Shown here: piece after piece, positions 1-7,524 of the stretch | How the letters are laid out: each line of letters begins with the position of its first letter | How positions within the stretch are numbered: the first letter of the stretch is position 1 | From: SG8-41 sp036555615 | GTDB taxonomy: Bacteria > Pseudomonadota > Gammaproteobacteria > Burkholderiales > SG8-41 | NCBI GenBank assembly: GCA_036555615.1 | Contig: DATBKZ010000101.1 | Location: forward strand, 1-64,000 | DNA length: 64,000 nucleotides | Direction: 5' to 3' | Program-made: the position numbers and the translations under genes | Notes under the pieces: model-generated | Database searches by the model: none | Seen by the model: the letters and a program-made list of their open reading frames with translations, nothing else | What the model was told of the DNA's origin: nothing

Positions 1-107
1 GCCTCGCCGTGAGCCGCATTGCCCGCGGGCTGCCGGTCGGCGGTGAGCTCGAGCACGTGGACAGCGGCACGCTCGCGCAGGCGGTGCTCGAGCGCCGCGA
101 AGCCTGA
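1..107 (+). CDS. recR: Recombination protein RecR, C-terminal fragment
   Basis: Frame 3 is open from the window edge to a TGA at 105-107 and encodes 34 residues beginning LAVSRIARGLPVGGELEHVD. This matches the conserved tail of the RecR Toprim domain (SRIARGLPVGGELE...D.GTL..A). RecR works with RecO and RecF to load RecA at gaps; recO is also in this window at 59566. Only the last part is visible, so the start, zinc finger and Toprim core lie outside. The gene runs convergently toward the FecR-domain gene, with 31 bp between the stop codons. Confidence 0.85.
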   Translation, partial: LAVSRIARGLPVGGELEHVDSGTLAQAVLERREA

Positions 108-138
108 ACGCCTCCTGGACACCGGCGCGGCGGCGGCC

Positions 139-1629
139 TCAACGCTTGAAGCCTTGGGCTCCGACGATCTGGCCGTTCCCGCCGAGGCCGGTGTCGGGAA
201 TGACATAGGCGATCCCCATTCCCGGCGCGCCGGCTCCCGTAAACGAACCCGCAAAATTGCCGGAGATCGTGCTGGTTCCGCAATTCTGGCCGGTGCAATT
301 CCAAGTCATTTGTTGACTGCTGAAGGCAGTTGACCGGCTAAAGCTCGCGACCGCGCCGGAATGCATATACGTGGCGCCGTTGAACGCGACCTGCCAACTG
401 TTCAATTGAAGACTTGTTTGCGGGAAATTCACAGTGACTGTTCCGCCCACGAATGCGCCTGTGATGCCCAGAGAATTCGTCGGGCGGGTGCCGCCGACCG
501 GATAGTAGGTGAATATCCCCGTCCCAGGTAGGCTCGGCGCATCCCCAACGATGTAGTGCAGGAAAGTGGCAGGGGCGCCACCGACGATCGCGGTCGGCCA
601 CATGCCCCAGTGGAGATTGCCCGCGGCGGAATTGGAGCCAACGTCCGTCGCGATCGCCGCGCCGAGCGTGCCGGTGACCTGGCCGTCGCTGAATGCGGCG
701 AGCTGTCCCTGGGCATTCGCGGTCAAACTGGCGTTCACCAGTGACCGCGAAACGGAGGTAAGAGGGTTGACGAAGTACGTCACGCCGCCGCTTCCGACGC
801 TGGGCAAGGGGGTTCCCAGGACCGCGAGTTGCCCCGAGGGATCCCTCGCCTCGGTTACGATCTCCGGCAGTGCCGCGGGCGGCGGCAGGATCGCCGCAGC
901 GCGCCCATCGGACTCGCCGCCGGCCGCCAGTCCCGCGCTTTCGCCGCCTCCGCCTTTCCCCCTGTTGCGTTCGCGTCCCGCCAGCTTGTCGCTGAGGAAT
1001 CCGGGCGGCGCGATCAGCCGCTGCGGCTCGGCGTTGATGTCGGGCACGTGAAACGGCTCGTTGACGCCGAACACCTTTTCGCCGGTCTTGTTGGTCGCAG
1101 AGACCCGGTTGGTGCCAAACGAGAAACCGGTCGCATTGCCGTAGAGGCCGTCCGGAGCGCGGCTGCCGTCGGGGTTGAAGCAGTTCTGCTCGCACATGAC
1201 GAGGACGTAGTGCGTGCCCCGTATGCCGATGGTGGCAGTCGGAGTCTCGAGGCGGTAGTTCTGGTGGTTGCGGCGTCCGACGAGGCCGGTGATCGTGCGC
1301 AATCCGCCCTTGAGCAGGCGGAAGAACGCCCGCTCGGACCCGTCATCCTTGCCGGCATAGCGGTAATCGGTGAAGGCGAATTCGGTTTCGGGGCGCAGGG
1401 CGACGATCGACTCGTCGGTTAAGCGGATCTGCGCGTTGCTGGCGGCGCCAGTTCGCACGCGGTCACCGGCTTCGATCGGCGATGTGCTCTGCAACGGAAC
1501 TTCCCGGCCGGCACGGACCGCTCTGACGTCGCCTGCTGCCACCAGCACGCGTCCTATGATCTCGGCGGCCTGTGCGCTTGCCGCAGCTACCACGACCGCT
1601 GTTCCTATCAACCAACGTATGCGCCTCAT
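139..1629 (-). CDS. Exported FecR-domain protein with possible C-terminal beta-barrel domain
   Basis: A 496-residue protein with a clear Sec signal peptide (RRIRW, a hydrophobic stretch, then AQA-AE near residue 22) and no lipobox. Residues about 50-140 fit a FecR domain: GDRVRTGAASNAQIRL, an acidic/aromatic segment, then LETPTATIGIRGT. A Gly/Ala-rich linker (about 225-260) leads to a C-terminal region (about 345-496) of alternating beta-type strands with repeated GTG, GTVTV and GNFAGSF patterns ending GAQGFKR. That layout resembles the small barrel of TbpB-like cargo proteins, but this is inference by eye. Cysteine pairs at 146/150 and 445/450 could form disulfides. It lies 39 bp downstream of the Slam-like gene on the same strand, preceded by AAGGAG. 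No FecI-type sigma factor is adjacent, so classical FecR signalling is unlikely. Confidence 0.7.
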   Translation of the reverse strand: MRRIRWLIGTAVVVAAASAQAAEIIGRVLVAAGDVRAVRAGREVPLQSTSPIEAGDRVRTGAASNAQIRLTDESIVALRPETEFAFTDYRYAGKDDGSERAFFRLLKGGLRTITGLVGRRNHQNYRLETPTATIGIRGTHYVLVMCEQNCFNPDGSRAPDGLYGNATGFSFGTNRVSATNKTGEKVFGVNEPFHVPDINAEPQRLIAPPGFLSDKLAGRERNRGKGGGGESAGLAAGGESDGRAAAILPPPAALPEIVTEARDPSGQLAVLGTPLPSVGSGGVTYFVNPLTSVSRSLVNASLTANAQGQLAAFSDGQVTGTLGAAIATDVGSNSAAGNLHWGMWPTAIVGGAPATFLHYIVGDAPSLPGTGIFTYYPVGGTRPTNSLGITGAFVGGTVTVNFPQTSLQLNSWQVAFNGATYMHSGAVASFSRSTAFSSQQMTWNCTGQNCGTSTISGNFAGSFTGAGAPGMGIAYVIPDTGLGGNGQIVGAQGFKR

Positions 1630-1668
1630 AAGGTCCTCCTTGTACCGGGCGGGAGCGCTCCCGTCCGG

Positions 1669-2991
1669 TCAGTTGAAGTCATAACGCAACTTGATCGCGA
1701 CCAGGTTGCGGTCGTACTCAAACAGCGCAATGTTCGAGTCATTGCGGGAAAGCAGGAATTCACCGCGCAGGCTGAGACCCCTGAGCAGGGAATAGCTGAT
1801 TGCGAGATCGAGCCCGTAGTAGCTGTCACGCCGCGCCAGGCCGAGCAGGGGATCGGGCTCCCGGTAATCGCTCAGCTGATAGAACGCGCCGGCGCTCGCC
1901 GCCCACCGGGGCGCCGGCGAGCCAGCGGCAGACGCACGGAAGCCGTAGAGATCGCGCGACAGGTCATCGCGATCGCGGCGGTTGTCCTCCTGCCCGAAGT
2001 ACAGATTGACGGTAAGCAGCGGCTGCCAAGGTGCGATGAAGGCGCGCCGGTAGCCGAGGGCGAGCTGGTAGAGGTGGGAATCGCGCACGTCGTTGCCGCC
2101 CTTGTAGTCGAGTTCGCCGTATTGGAGCGCGACATTGAACAGCTGGAACTCGTCGAGCTGCCGCTGCCATTCCCCCGCGACCCCGGTGACGTTACGGAAG
2201 TCCTCCTTATCCACGTCGAGTGTCGTGTAGAGCGCTCCAACGCGGTACAAGTCGTTTTCCCGCAGCAGCGTGACCCCGGCGCTCGCGGCAAGGGTCAGCA
2301 GGTCGAATTGCGATTCGAAGCTGCCATGGTTCAGCTTGCTTTCGGCGCCGAGCCCGCCGAACACCGACCAGCCGGGCGCCACCGGATGCGTAATCTGGCC
2401 GCCAGCTGCGAGGTGAGTGAACGTGTCGCTTTGTTCGACCCCGGCCTGGGTCACGGTAACCAGGCCAAAGGCGGGCAGGACGACGTTCGCGCTGCCGACG
2501 CCGCCGTTGACGTTGCTGTCGTAACCCAGCCCCACTTCGATGAAAAGATTGGCGGTGGTGCGGAACCGCGACTCGCGCGACCGGATTGCGTCCAGGAACC
2601 GGTCGATCCCCGCCTGCACCGCGGGAGGGGGCTTCAAGCGGGTGACCGCCTCGAATTCCTCGCGCGCCCGCGCGTCCTCTCCGAGCACGAAATAGCCGCG
2701 GGCGAGCTCGAGACGGGCTTGCGTGTTATCGGGGAAGGCGAGGAGGTAGCGCTCGAGCGCAAGTACCCCCTCGCCAGCGTGCCCGGCATTGATTGCGGCG
2801 ATTCCGAAGAAGAAGTCGAACGCCGGATTGCCCAGCTGGTCGGAATTCTTCCTGCCGTGCTCGTATGCCGCCCGCGCGTCACCTCTTTCGAGCAGCGCCT
2901 TGATCTCATCCGACGGCGCGGCCAGCAGTCCTTCCGCGACGGCCATCCCGCACAGGCAGACCGCCAGCGCTATCATCCTAAATGTACGCAC
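1669..2991 (-). CDS. Slam-like outer-membrane protein: TPR domain plus DUF560-type beta-barrel
   Basis: From the GTG at 2991 this is 440 residues: a signal peptide ending near LLAAPS, TPR-like helices at about 28-140 (GNPAFDFFFGIAAINAG, DNTQARLELARGYFVLGED), then a barrel from about 145 to the C-terminus. The barrel has the family-like GLGYDSNVN start, alternating aromatic strands and a terminal LRYDFN. The order TPR then barrel is that of surface lipoprotein assembly modifiers (Slam, type XI secretion). The start is uncertain: ATG at 3015 and ATG at 2976 are in frame, and the GGGGGAG at 2994-3000 is badly spaced for all of them. The GTG is preferred because it gives a positively charged signal peptide. 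It is transcribed first, followed by the FecR-domain gene, a likely cargo or partner. Confidence 0.7.
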   Translation of the reverse strand: MRTFRMIALAVCLCGMAVAEGLLAAPSDEIKALLERGDARAAYEHGRKNSDQLGNPAFDFFFGIAAINAGHAGEGVLALERYLLAFPDNTQARLELARGYFVLGEDARAREEFEAVTRLKPPPAVQAGIDRFLDAIRSRESRFRTTANLFIEVGLGYDSNVNGGVGSANVVLPAFGLVTVTQAGVEQSDTFTHLAAGGQITHPVAPGWSVFGGLGAESKLNHGSFESQFDLLTLAASAGVTLLRENDLYRVGALYTTLDVDKEDFRNVTGVAGEWQRQLDEFQLFNVALQYGELDYKGGNDVRDSHLYQLALGYRRAFIAPWQPLLTVNLYFGQEDNRRDRDDLSRDLYGFRASAAGSPAPRWAASAGAFYQLSDYREPDPLLGLARRDSYYGLDLAISYSLLRGLSLRGEFLLSRNDSNIALFEYDRNLVAIKLRYDFN

Positions 2992-3201
2992 ATCTCCCCC
3001 TTGCGATCGGATCATATCGCCGGCATGCGCATCGCATGTGCCAAATACGTCACATTGGGTGCAACAAGCCATTGATATTGGCCTGTTTTGGCCAGTTGAC
3101 CCCGCCGGTTCGGGGGTGCTCTCTCCGGCATGCCGCAGGGGAGATCCCAGCGATATCCAGATCATGAGACCATCGCCCCCCCGCCGCGCCCGAGCACTCT
3201 G

Positions 3202-4050
3202 ATGCCGGCGTCGCAAAAACTGCAGAAGGTCCTCGCCCAAGCCGGTCTCGGCTCGCGCCGCGCGATGGAGGAGCTGGTGCGGGCCGGCCGCGTCACGGTA
3301 AATGGCGTTCCCGCCCGGATCGGGGCGCGTGTGGGACCCGAGGACGTGATACGGGTCGAGGGGCGGCTGGTGCGGGGCTCCGCGGCGGGGCGCTTGCCGC
3401 GGGTGCTGCTCTATCACAAGCCCGAGGGCGAGATCGTAAGCCGCAACGACCCGGCCGGGCGCGCGAGCGTGTTCGACCGGCTGCCGCCCCTGCGCGGAGG
3501 AAAGTGGCTGGCGGTGGGCCGGCTCGACTACAACACCTGTGGCTTGCTCATCCTCACCAGCGAGGGCGAGCTCGCCAACCGCATGATGCATCCACGCTAC
3601 GGCCTTGAGCGCGAATACGCCGTGCGCGTGCGCGGGCGGCTCACGTCAGAGCAGGTCGCGCGATTGCGCGCAGGAATCGAGCTGGGCGACGGCAAAGCAC
3701 GTTGCGAGGCGGTCGAAGACGGCGGAGGAGAGGGCGCGAATCACTGGTACCGCATCGTCATCCGCGAGGGCCGGAACCGCGTCGTGCGCCGGCTGTTCGA
3801 GGCGTTGGGCCTGCCTGTCAGCCGGCTGATGCGAGTGCGCTTCGGACCGGTGCGCCTGCCCCCGCGCCTGAAACGCGGCCAACATGTCGATCTCGCGCCG
3901 CCCGAGGTGCGCGAGCTTCTTTCCGCACTTGAAGCGCCGTCTCAGGCCGTGGCCGCCCGGGAACGACCCCCTCCGAACGGCCGCGTCACGGCAATTGCTC
4001 GCGTTCGACCACAAACACGACGTCACCGGCGGCCGTTTCCGGCCAGATGA
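3202..4050 (+). CDS. rluB: 23S rRNA pseudouridine synthase RluB
   Basis: Predicted to isomerise U2605 of 23S rRNA. The 282-residue product starts at MPASQKLQ. It has an N-terminal S4 RNA-binding domain (LQKVLAQAGLGSRRAMEELVRAGRVTVNG) and then the RsuA/RluB catalytic domain with GRLDYNTCGLLILTSEGELANRMMHPRY, whose Asp in GRLD is the catalytic residue of the family. The open frame extends further upstream, but this ATG sits right before the S4 domain. The last 30 or so residues are Arg/Pro-rich and are encoded opposite the 3' end of prmB (65 bp convergent overlap). RluE and RluF are less likely because the S4 domain is complete and the GRLDYNT motif fits RluB best. Confidence 0.9.
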   Translation: MPASQKLQKVLAQAGLGSRRAMEELVRAGRVTVNGVPARIGARVGPEDVIRVEGRLVRGSAAGRLPRVLLYHKPEGEIVSRNDPAGRASVFDRLPPLRGGKWLAVGRLDYNTCGLLILTSEGELANRMMHPRYGLEREYAVRVRGRLTSEQVARLRAGIELGDGKARCEAVEDGGGEGANHWYRIVIREGRNRVVRRLFEALGLPVSRLMRVRFGPVRLPPRLKRGQHVDLAPPEVRELLSALEAPSQAVAARERPPPNGRVTAIARVRPQTRRHRRPFPAR

Positions 4051-4885
4051 ACGGAATACCGGGAAACATGCGCTCGAGACGGTGGCGGCCGCGCCCGACC
4101 TCCACCACCAGAAGGCCGTGGGGACGGAGATGTGCGGCCGCGCCAACCACGATCCTGCGCACCACATCCAGGCCGCCGCGGCCACCGGCAAGCGCGACCC
4201 GCGGTTCGTGCCGATATTCGCGGTGCAGGCGCGGCATCGCAGATGTCGTCACATATGGCGGGTTGGAGACAATCAGGTCGTAGCGTTTTCCGCGGAGGGC
4301 AGAATATACGTCGGACTTGACGGGCCGGACGCGCCGCCCCAGGCGGTAGCGTTGCACATTGATCCGGGCCACGGCGAGCGCCTGGGTAGAGACGTCAGCG
4401 GCATCGATTCTGGCAGCGGGGAAGCAATGCGCGAGCAATATCGCTAGGCACCCCGATCCGGTGCAAAGATCGAGGATCGTGCGAGGCACTGCCCGGTCGG
4501 ATATCCAGGGAGCAAGCTTTTCGCGCAGTAATCCCCCGATATGCGAGCGCGGGACGACGGCGCGCTCGTCCACGTAGAAGCGGAAATCACCGAGCCATGC
4601 CTCGCGCGTGAGGTAGGCTGCGGGCTTGCGGCTGCGGATGCGGCGCTCGAGCAGGGCAAGTGCGCGCCGTGCCGCGCCCCGAGAAACCGGACGCTCGAAG
4701 AGGCCTGCCCCGGCGTCGGGAGGGAGACCGAGCGCATGCAGCACGAGCCACGCGGCTTCGTCGTGGGCGCTCCCGGTGCCGTGGCCGAAGGCGAGGCGGG
4801 CCCGGCGGAAGCGGCGGGCGCCGTAGCGCACCAGCGCGCCAACCGTGCGCAGCGACCGCGGCGCCGAGGCTTCAGTCTTGGACAC
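3986..4885 (-). CDS. prmB: 50S ribosomal protein L3 glutamine N5-methyltransferase PrmB
   Basis: A SAM-dependent class I methyltransferase of 299 residues. The SAM-binding motif ILDLCTGSGCLAILLAHCFP and the substrate-glutamine motif IVSNPPY define the PrmB/PrmC family. The longer N-terminal helical domain and the segment RLHREYRHEPRVALAGGRGGLD favour PrmB (L3 methylation) over PrmC (release-factor methylation), and no prfA lies beside it. The gene is followed by nothing on its own strand and overlaps the rluB 3' end convergently. Upstream is pilU, 11 bp from its start. Confidence 0.85.
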   Translation of the reverse strand: MSKTEASAPRSLRTVGALVRYGARRFRRARLAFGHGTGSAHDEAAWLVLHALGLPPDAGAGLFERPVSRGAARRALALLERRIRSRKPAAYLTREAWLGDFRFYVDERAVVPRSHIGGLLREKLAPWISDRAVPRTILDLCTGSGCLAILLAHCFPAARIDAADVSTQALAVARINVQRYRLGRRVRPVKSDVYSALRGKRYDLIVSNPPYVTTSAMPRLHREYRHEPRVALAGGRGGLDVVRRIVVGAAAHLRPHGLLVVEVGRGRHRLERMFPGIPFIWPETAAGDVVFVVEREQLP

Positions 4886-4896
4886 TCAGCACGGAT

Positions 4897-6048
4897 TCAG
4901 CCGAGGGCGTCGAGGTTCAGCTTAATGCTGGCGATGTCGTCGCCCGGTTGCTTGCCTGTCGTGAGCTGGGCGGCATCCCCTTCCATCGGCTTCGGCGCAT
5001 TCGTGAGCAGCCAGTGCAGGTTGGTGGGCGAGTCGGAATTGGCCATGGCCTCGTCGATCGCCACCTTGCCGCTCGTGATCAGGAAGTACAGCGCCTGCTC
5101 GAAGGACTGCGAGCCGGGCGCGAGACTGCGCTCCAGGGCGTCCTTGATCTGCGTGATCTCACCGGTCTTGATCAGATCCTGGATGTGCTTGGTGTTGAGC
5201 AGCACCTCCATCGCGGGGATGCGACCGCCGTCGACGGTGCGCACCAGGCGCTGGGAGATGACCGCCCGCAATGCGATCGAGAGGTCCGCGAGCAATGCCT
5301 CGCGCGCCTCGCGCGGAAAGAAGCTGATAATGCGGTTGAGCGCGTTGTAGCTGTTGTTGGCGTGCAGCGTGGACATGCACAGGTGACCGGTCTGCGCGAA
5401 GAGCAGCGCAGTCTGCAGGGTCGGGCGGTCGCGGATCTCGCCCAGCATCAGCAGATCCGGGGCCTCGCGCATGGCGTTGATGAGCGCGGTTTCGTAGGAC
5501 TGGGTATCCACCCGCACTTCGCGCTGATTGACGATGGATTTCTTGTGCTTGAACACGAACTCGATCGGGTCCTCGATCGTGAGGATGTGGCCGGACCGGA
5601 TGCCGTTGCGGTAATCGATCATGGAAGCCATCGTGGTGGATTTTCCCGACCCGGTGGAGCCCACCACCAGGATGAGCCCCAGCTTCTCCATGATGATTTC
5701 CCTCAGGATCGGCGGCAGGTTCAGGCTCTCCATCGATGGCACTTCCGGCTGCACGAAACGGATCACCATTGCCACCGTGTTCTTCTGGCGGAAGATGTTC
5801 ACGCGGAAATTGCCGAGCTCGCCCCCGCTCTGCGCAAAATTCATCTCGTGCGTAGACTCGAATTCCTTGACCTGAATCTCGTTCAGCAGCTCGTAGCAAA
5901 TTCGCTTGACCTGGTCGGCATCGAGCACCTGGCTGCTGACGGGCTGAATCTCGCCGTTGATCTTGATCTGGACCGGCGACCCGGCGCTGAAAAACAGGTC
6001 GGAGGCCTTCTTGTCGGCCATGAGTTTTAAGAGCGGTGTCACGAACAT
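4897..6048 (-). CDS. pilU: Type IV pilus retraction ATPase paralogue PilU
   Basis: A 383-residue hexameric secretion ATPase that assists PilT in pilus retraction and twitching. Walker A is GSTGSGKST. The Asp box reads TIEDPIEFV, the Walker B region is LLMLGEIRDRPT and the His box is HLCMSTLHANNS. The N-terminal MADKKASDLFFSAGSPV, the GEIRD form (PilT usually has GEMRD) and the C-terminal extension past residue 350 favour PilU over PilT. The start at 6048 is fixed by AAGGAG at 6055-6060, 6 bases upstream; the open frame goes on for 11 more codons without support. No pilT is present in the window. Confidence 0.92.
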   Translation of the reverse strand: MFVTPLLKLMADKKASDLFFSAGSPVQIKINGEIQPVSSQVLDADQVKRICYELLNEIQVKEFESTHEMNFAQSGGELGNFRVNIFRQKNTVAMVIRFVQPEVPSMESLNLPPILREIIMEKLGLILVVGSTGSGKSTTMASMIDYRNGIRSGHILTIEDPIEFVFKHKKSIVNQREVRVDTQSYETALINAMREAPDLLMLGEIRDRPTLQTALLFAQTGHLCMSTLHANNSYNALNRIISFFPREAREALLADLSIALRAVISQRLVRTVDGGRIPAMEVLLNTKHIQDLIKTGEITQIKDALERSLAPGSQSFEQALYFLITSGKVAIDEAMANSDSPTNLHWLLTNAPKPMEGDAAQLTTGKQPGDDIASIKLNLDALG

Positions 6049-6203
6049 GACCGTCTCCTTCCACCCCCGTTTGAATGGCATTTACCCACGCGTATGGCGC
6101 GTCGCGGCGCGCCCGCTCCAATACGCGGAGTCAAACCCGGCGCGTAGCGTCCGGCTTTGACGCTAATTCTGCCAACTCCGCGCCGGATTGCATAGGCGAA
6201 ATC

Positions 6204-7025
6204 TCACTCTCCGCGCAAGAGCTCGTTGATGCTGGTTTTCGCGCGAGTGCGCGCATCGACCTGCTTGACGATGACGGCGCAGTACAGGCTGCAACGCCCG
6301 TCGGCGGCAGGCAGGCTCCCGGGCACGACCACGGAGCCGGCGGGCACCCGCCCATGGAGAATTTCCCCGGACTGGCGGTGGAAGATGCGGGTACTCGCCC
6401 CGATGAATACCCCCATCGAGATCACGCTGCCTTCCTCGACCACGACGCCTTCGACGATCTCGGAGCGAGCGCCGATGAAGCAGCCGTCCTCGATGATGGT
6501 GGGGCCGGCCTGGAGGGGCTCCAGCACGCCGCCGATGCCGACGCCCCCCGAAAGATGGACGTTCTTGCCGATCTGAGCGCAGGACCCGACCGTGGCCCAG
6601 GTGTCCACCATGGTGCCTTCGTCCACGTAGGCGCCGATATTGACGAAGGAGGGCATCAGCACGACGTCGCGGGCAATGTAGGCGCCGCGGCGCACCGCGG
6701 CCGGCGGCACGACGCGAAAGCCGCCGCGCCCGAATGCCCGTGCGGTGTAGCCGGCAAACTTCGACGGGACCTTGTCGAAGTAACGGGCGTCACCGCCGCG
6801 CATGACAACGTTGTCCTGCAGCCGGAACGACAGCAGCACCGCCTTCTTGATCCACTGGTGCGTGACCCACTCGCCACGAATTTTTTCGGCAACGCGCAGG
6901 CGCCCGGCGTCAAGCTCCGCCAGCGTGCGCGCGACCGCGCGCTTGAGCCGTGCGTCCGCTTGACGCGGGCCGATCTCGGCTCGGCTTTCCCACGCCTGCT
7001 CGATGAGGCCCTGCAAATTAGTCAT
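6204..7025 (-). CDS. dapD: 2,3,4,5-tetrahydropyridine-2,6-dicarboxylate N-succinyltransferase
   Basis: DapD succinylates tetrahydrodipicolinate in the lysine and meso-diaminopimelate pathway. The 273-residue product has an N-terminal helical domain and a left-handed beta-helix of hexapeptide repeats (VLMPSFVNIGAYVDEGTMVD, TWATVGSCAQIGKNVHLSGG), which binds succinyl-CoA and builds the trimer. The C-terminal strand region ends INELLRGE, typical of the family. It overlaps queF by 8 bp, so the two are probably co-transcribed and translationally coupled. Confidence 0.95.
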   Translation of the reverse strand: MTNLQGLIEQAWESRAEIGPRQADARLKRAVARTLAELDAGRLRVAEKIRGEWVTHQWIKKAVLLSFRLQDNVVMRGGDARYFDKVPSKFAGYTARAFGRGGFRVVPPAAVRRGAYIARDVVLMPSFVNIGAYVDEGTMVDTWATVGSCAQIGKNVHLSGGVGIGGVLEPLQAGPTIIEDGCFIGARSEIVEGVVVEEGSVISMGVFIGASTRIFHRQSGEILHGRVPAGSVVVPGSLPAADGRCSLYCAVIVKQVDARTRAKTSINELLRGE

Positions 7026-7446
7026 CGGGCGATCTTACGCTGGTCGCGGAGGGCAAGCGCTCGAGGCGCACGTCGGGGCCGGGGCGCCAGCCCCGGTCAA
7101 TGTGCTCGGCAACGACGGTGGTAAAGATGCCGCCGCGCACGTAGAACCTGGCGGTGAGCCGGATGAAGCGCGGGCGGGTGGCGCGCGCCAGGTCATCGAG
7201 GATGCGGTTGGTGACTGCCTCATGGAACACGCCCTTATTGCGGTAGGACCAGATGTAGAGCTTGAGGCTTTTCAGTTCGATGCAGCGGGCGGCCGGCACG
7301 TAGTCGAGAGTGAGCGTCGCGAAATCGGGCTGGCCAGTGCGCGGGCACAGGCAGGTAAACTCCGGTATTTCAATATGAATCCGGTAGTCGCGCGCGGGCC
7401 GGGGATTGGGAAAGGTCGCGAGCCTCGTGCTCGGTCGTCTCGGCAT
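7018..7446 (-). CDS. queF: NADPH-dependent preQ0 reductase QueF, unimodular type
   Basis: Reduces 7-cyano-7-deazaguanine (preQ0) to preQ1 in queuosine synthesis. At 142 residues it is the short YkvM-like single-module form rather than the roughly 280-residue E. coli form. The catalytic Cys lies in CLCPRTGQPDFATL and the QueF signature is ELKSLKLYIWSYRNKGVFHE. The C-terminal GGIFTTVVAEHIDRGW is the usual substrate-binding end. It is the first gene of the minus-strand queF-dapD pair and diverges from smc across 78 bp. Confidence 0.93.
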   Translation of the reverse strand: MPRRPSTRLATFPNPRPARDYRIHIEIPEFTCLCPRTGQPDFATLTLDYVPAARCIELKSLKLYIWSYRNKGVFHEAVTNRILDDLARATRPRFIRLTARFYVRGGIFTTVVAEHIDRGWRPGPDVRLERLPSATSVRSPDD

Positions 7447-7474
7447 TATCGCGGCGCCACAAATCCGTTAGAAT
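7446..7474 (+). promoter_or_regulatory. Candidate promoter upstream of smc
   Basis: TAGAAT at 7469-7474 is a good -10 hexamer. A weak -35 (TTATCG, 7446-7451) lies 17 bases upstream. A second possible -10 (TATAAC, 7499-7504) is closer to the gene. The 78-bp gap must also hold the queF promoter on the other strand. There is no convincing ribosome binding site before the smc TTG. Confidence 0.35.
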
Positions 7475-7524
7475 GTCATTCCCAAATAGCCTGCGGATTA
7501 TAACCTCGACATCAGAACGCTCCA

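Noticed and set aside
3986..4885. Assignment as PrmC (release factor methyltransferase)
   Set aside because: Longer N-terminal domain, PrmB-like sequence after NPPY and no adjacent prfA or hemA.
4897..6048. Assignment as PilT
   Set aside because: GEIRD in Walker B, the N-terminal KASDLFFSAG sequence and the longer C-terminus fit PilU better.
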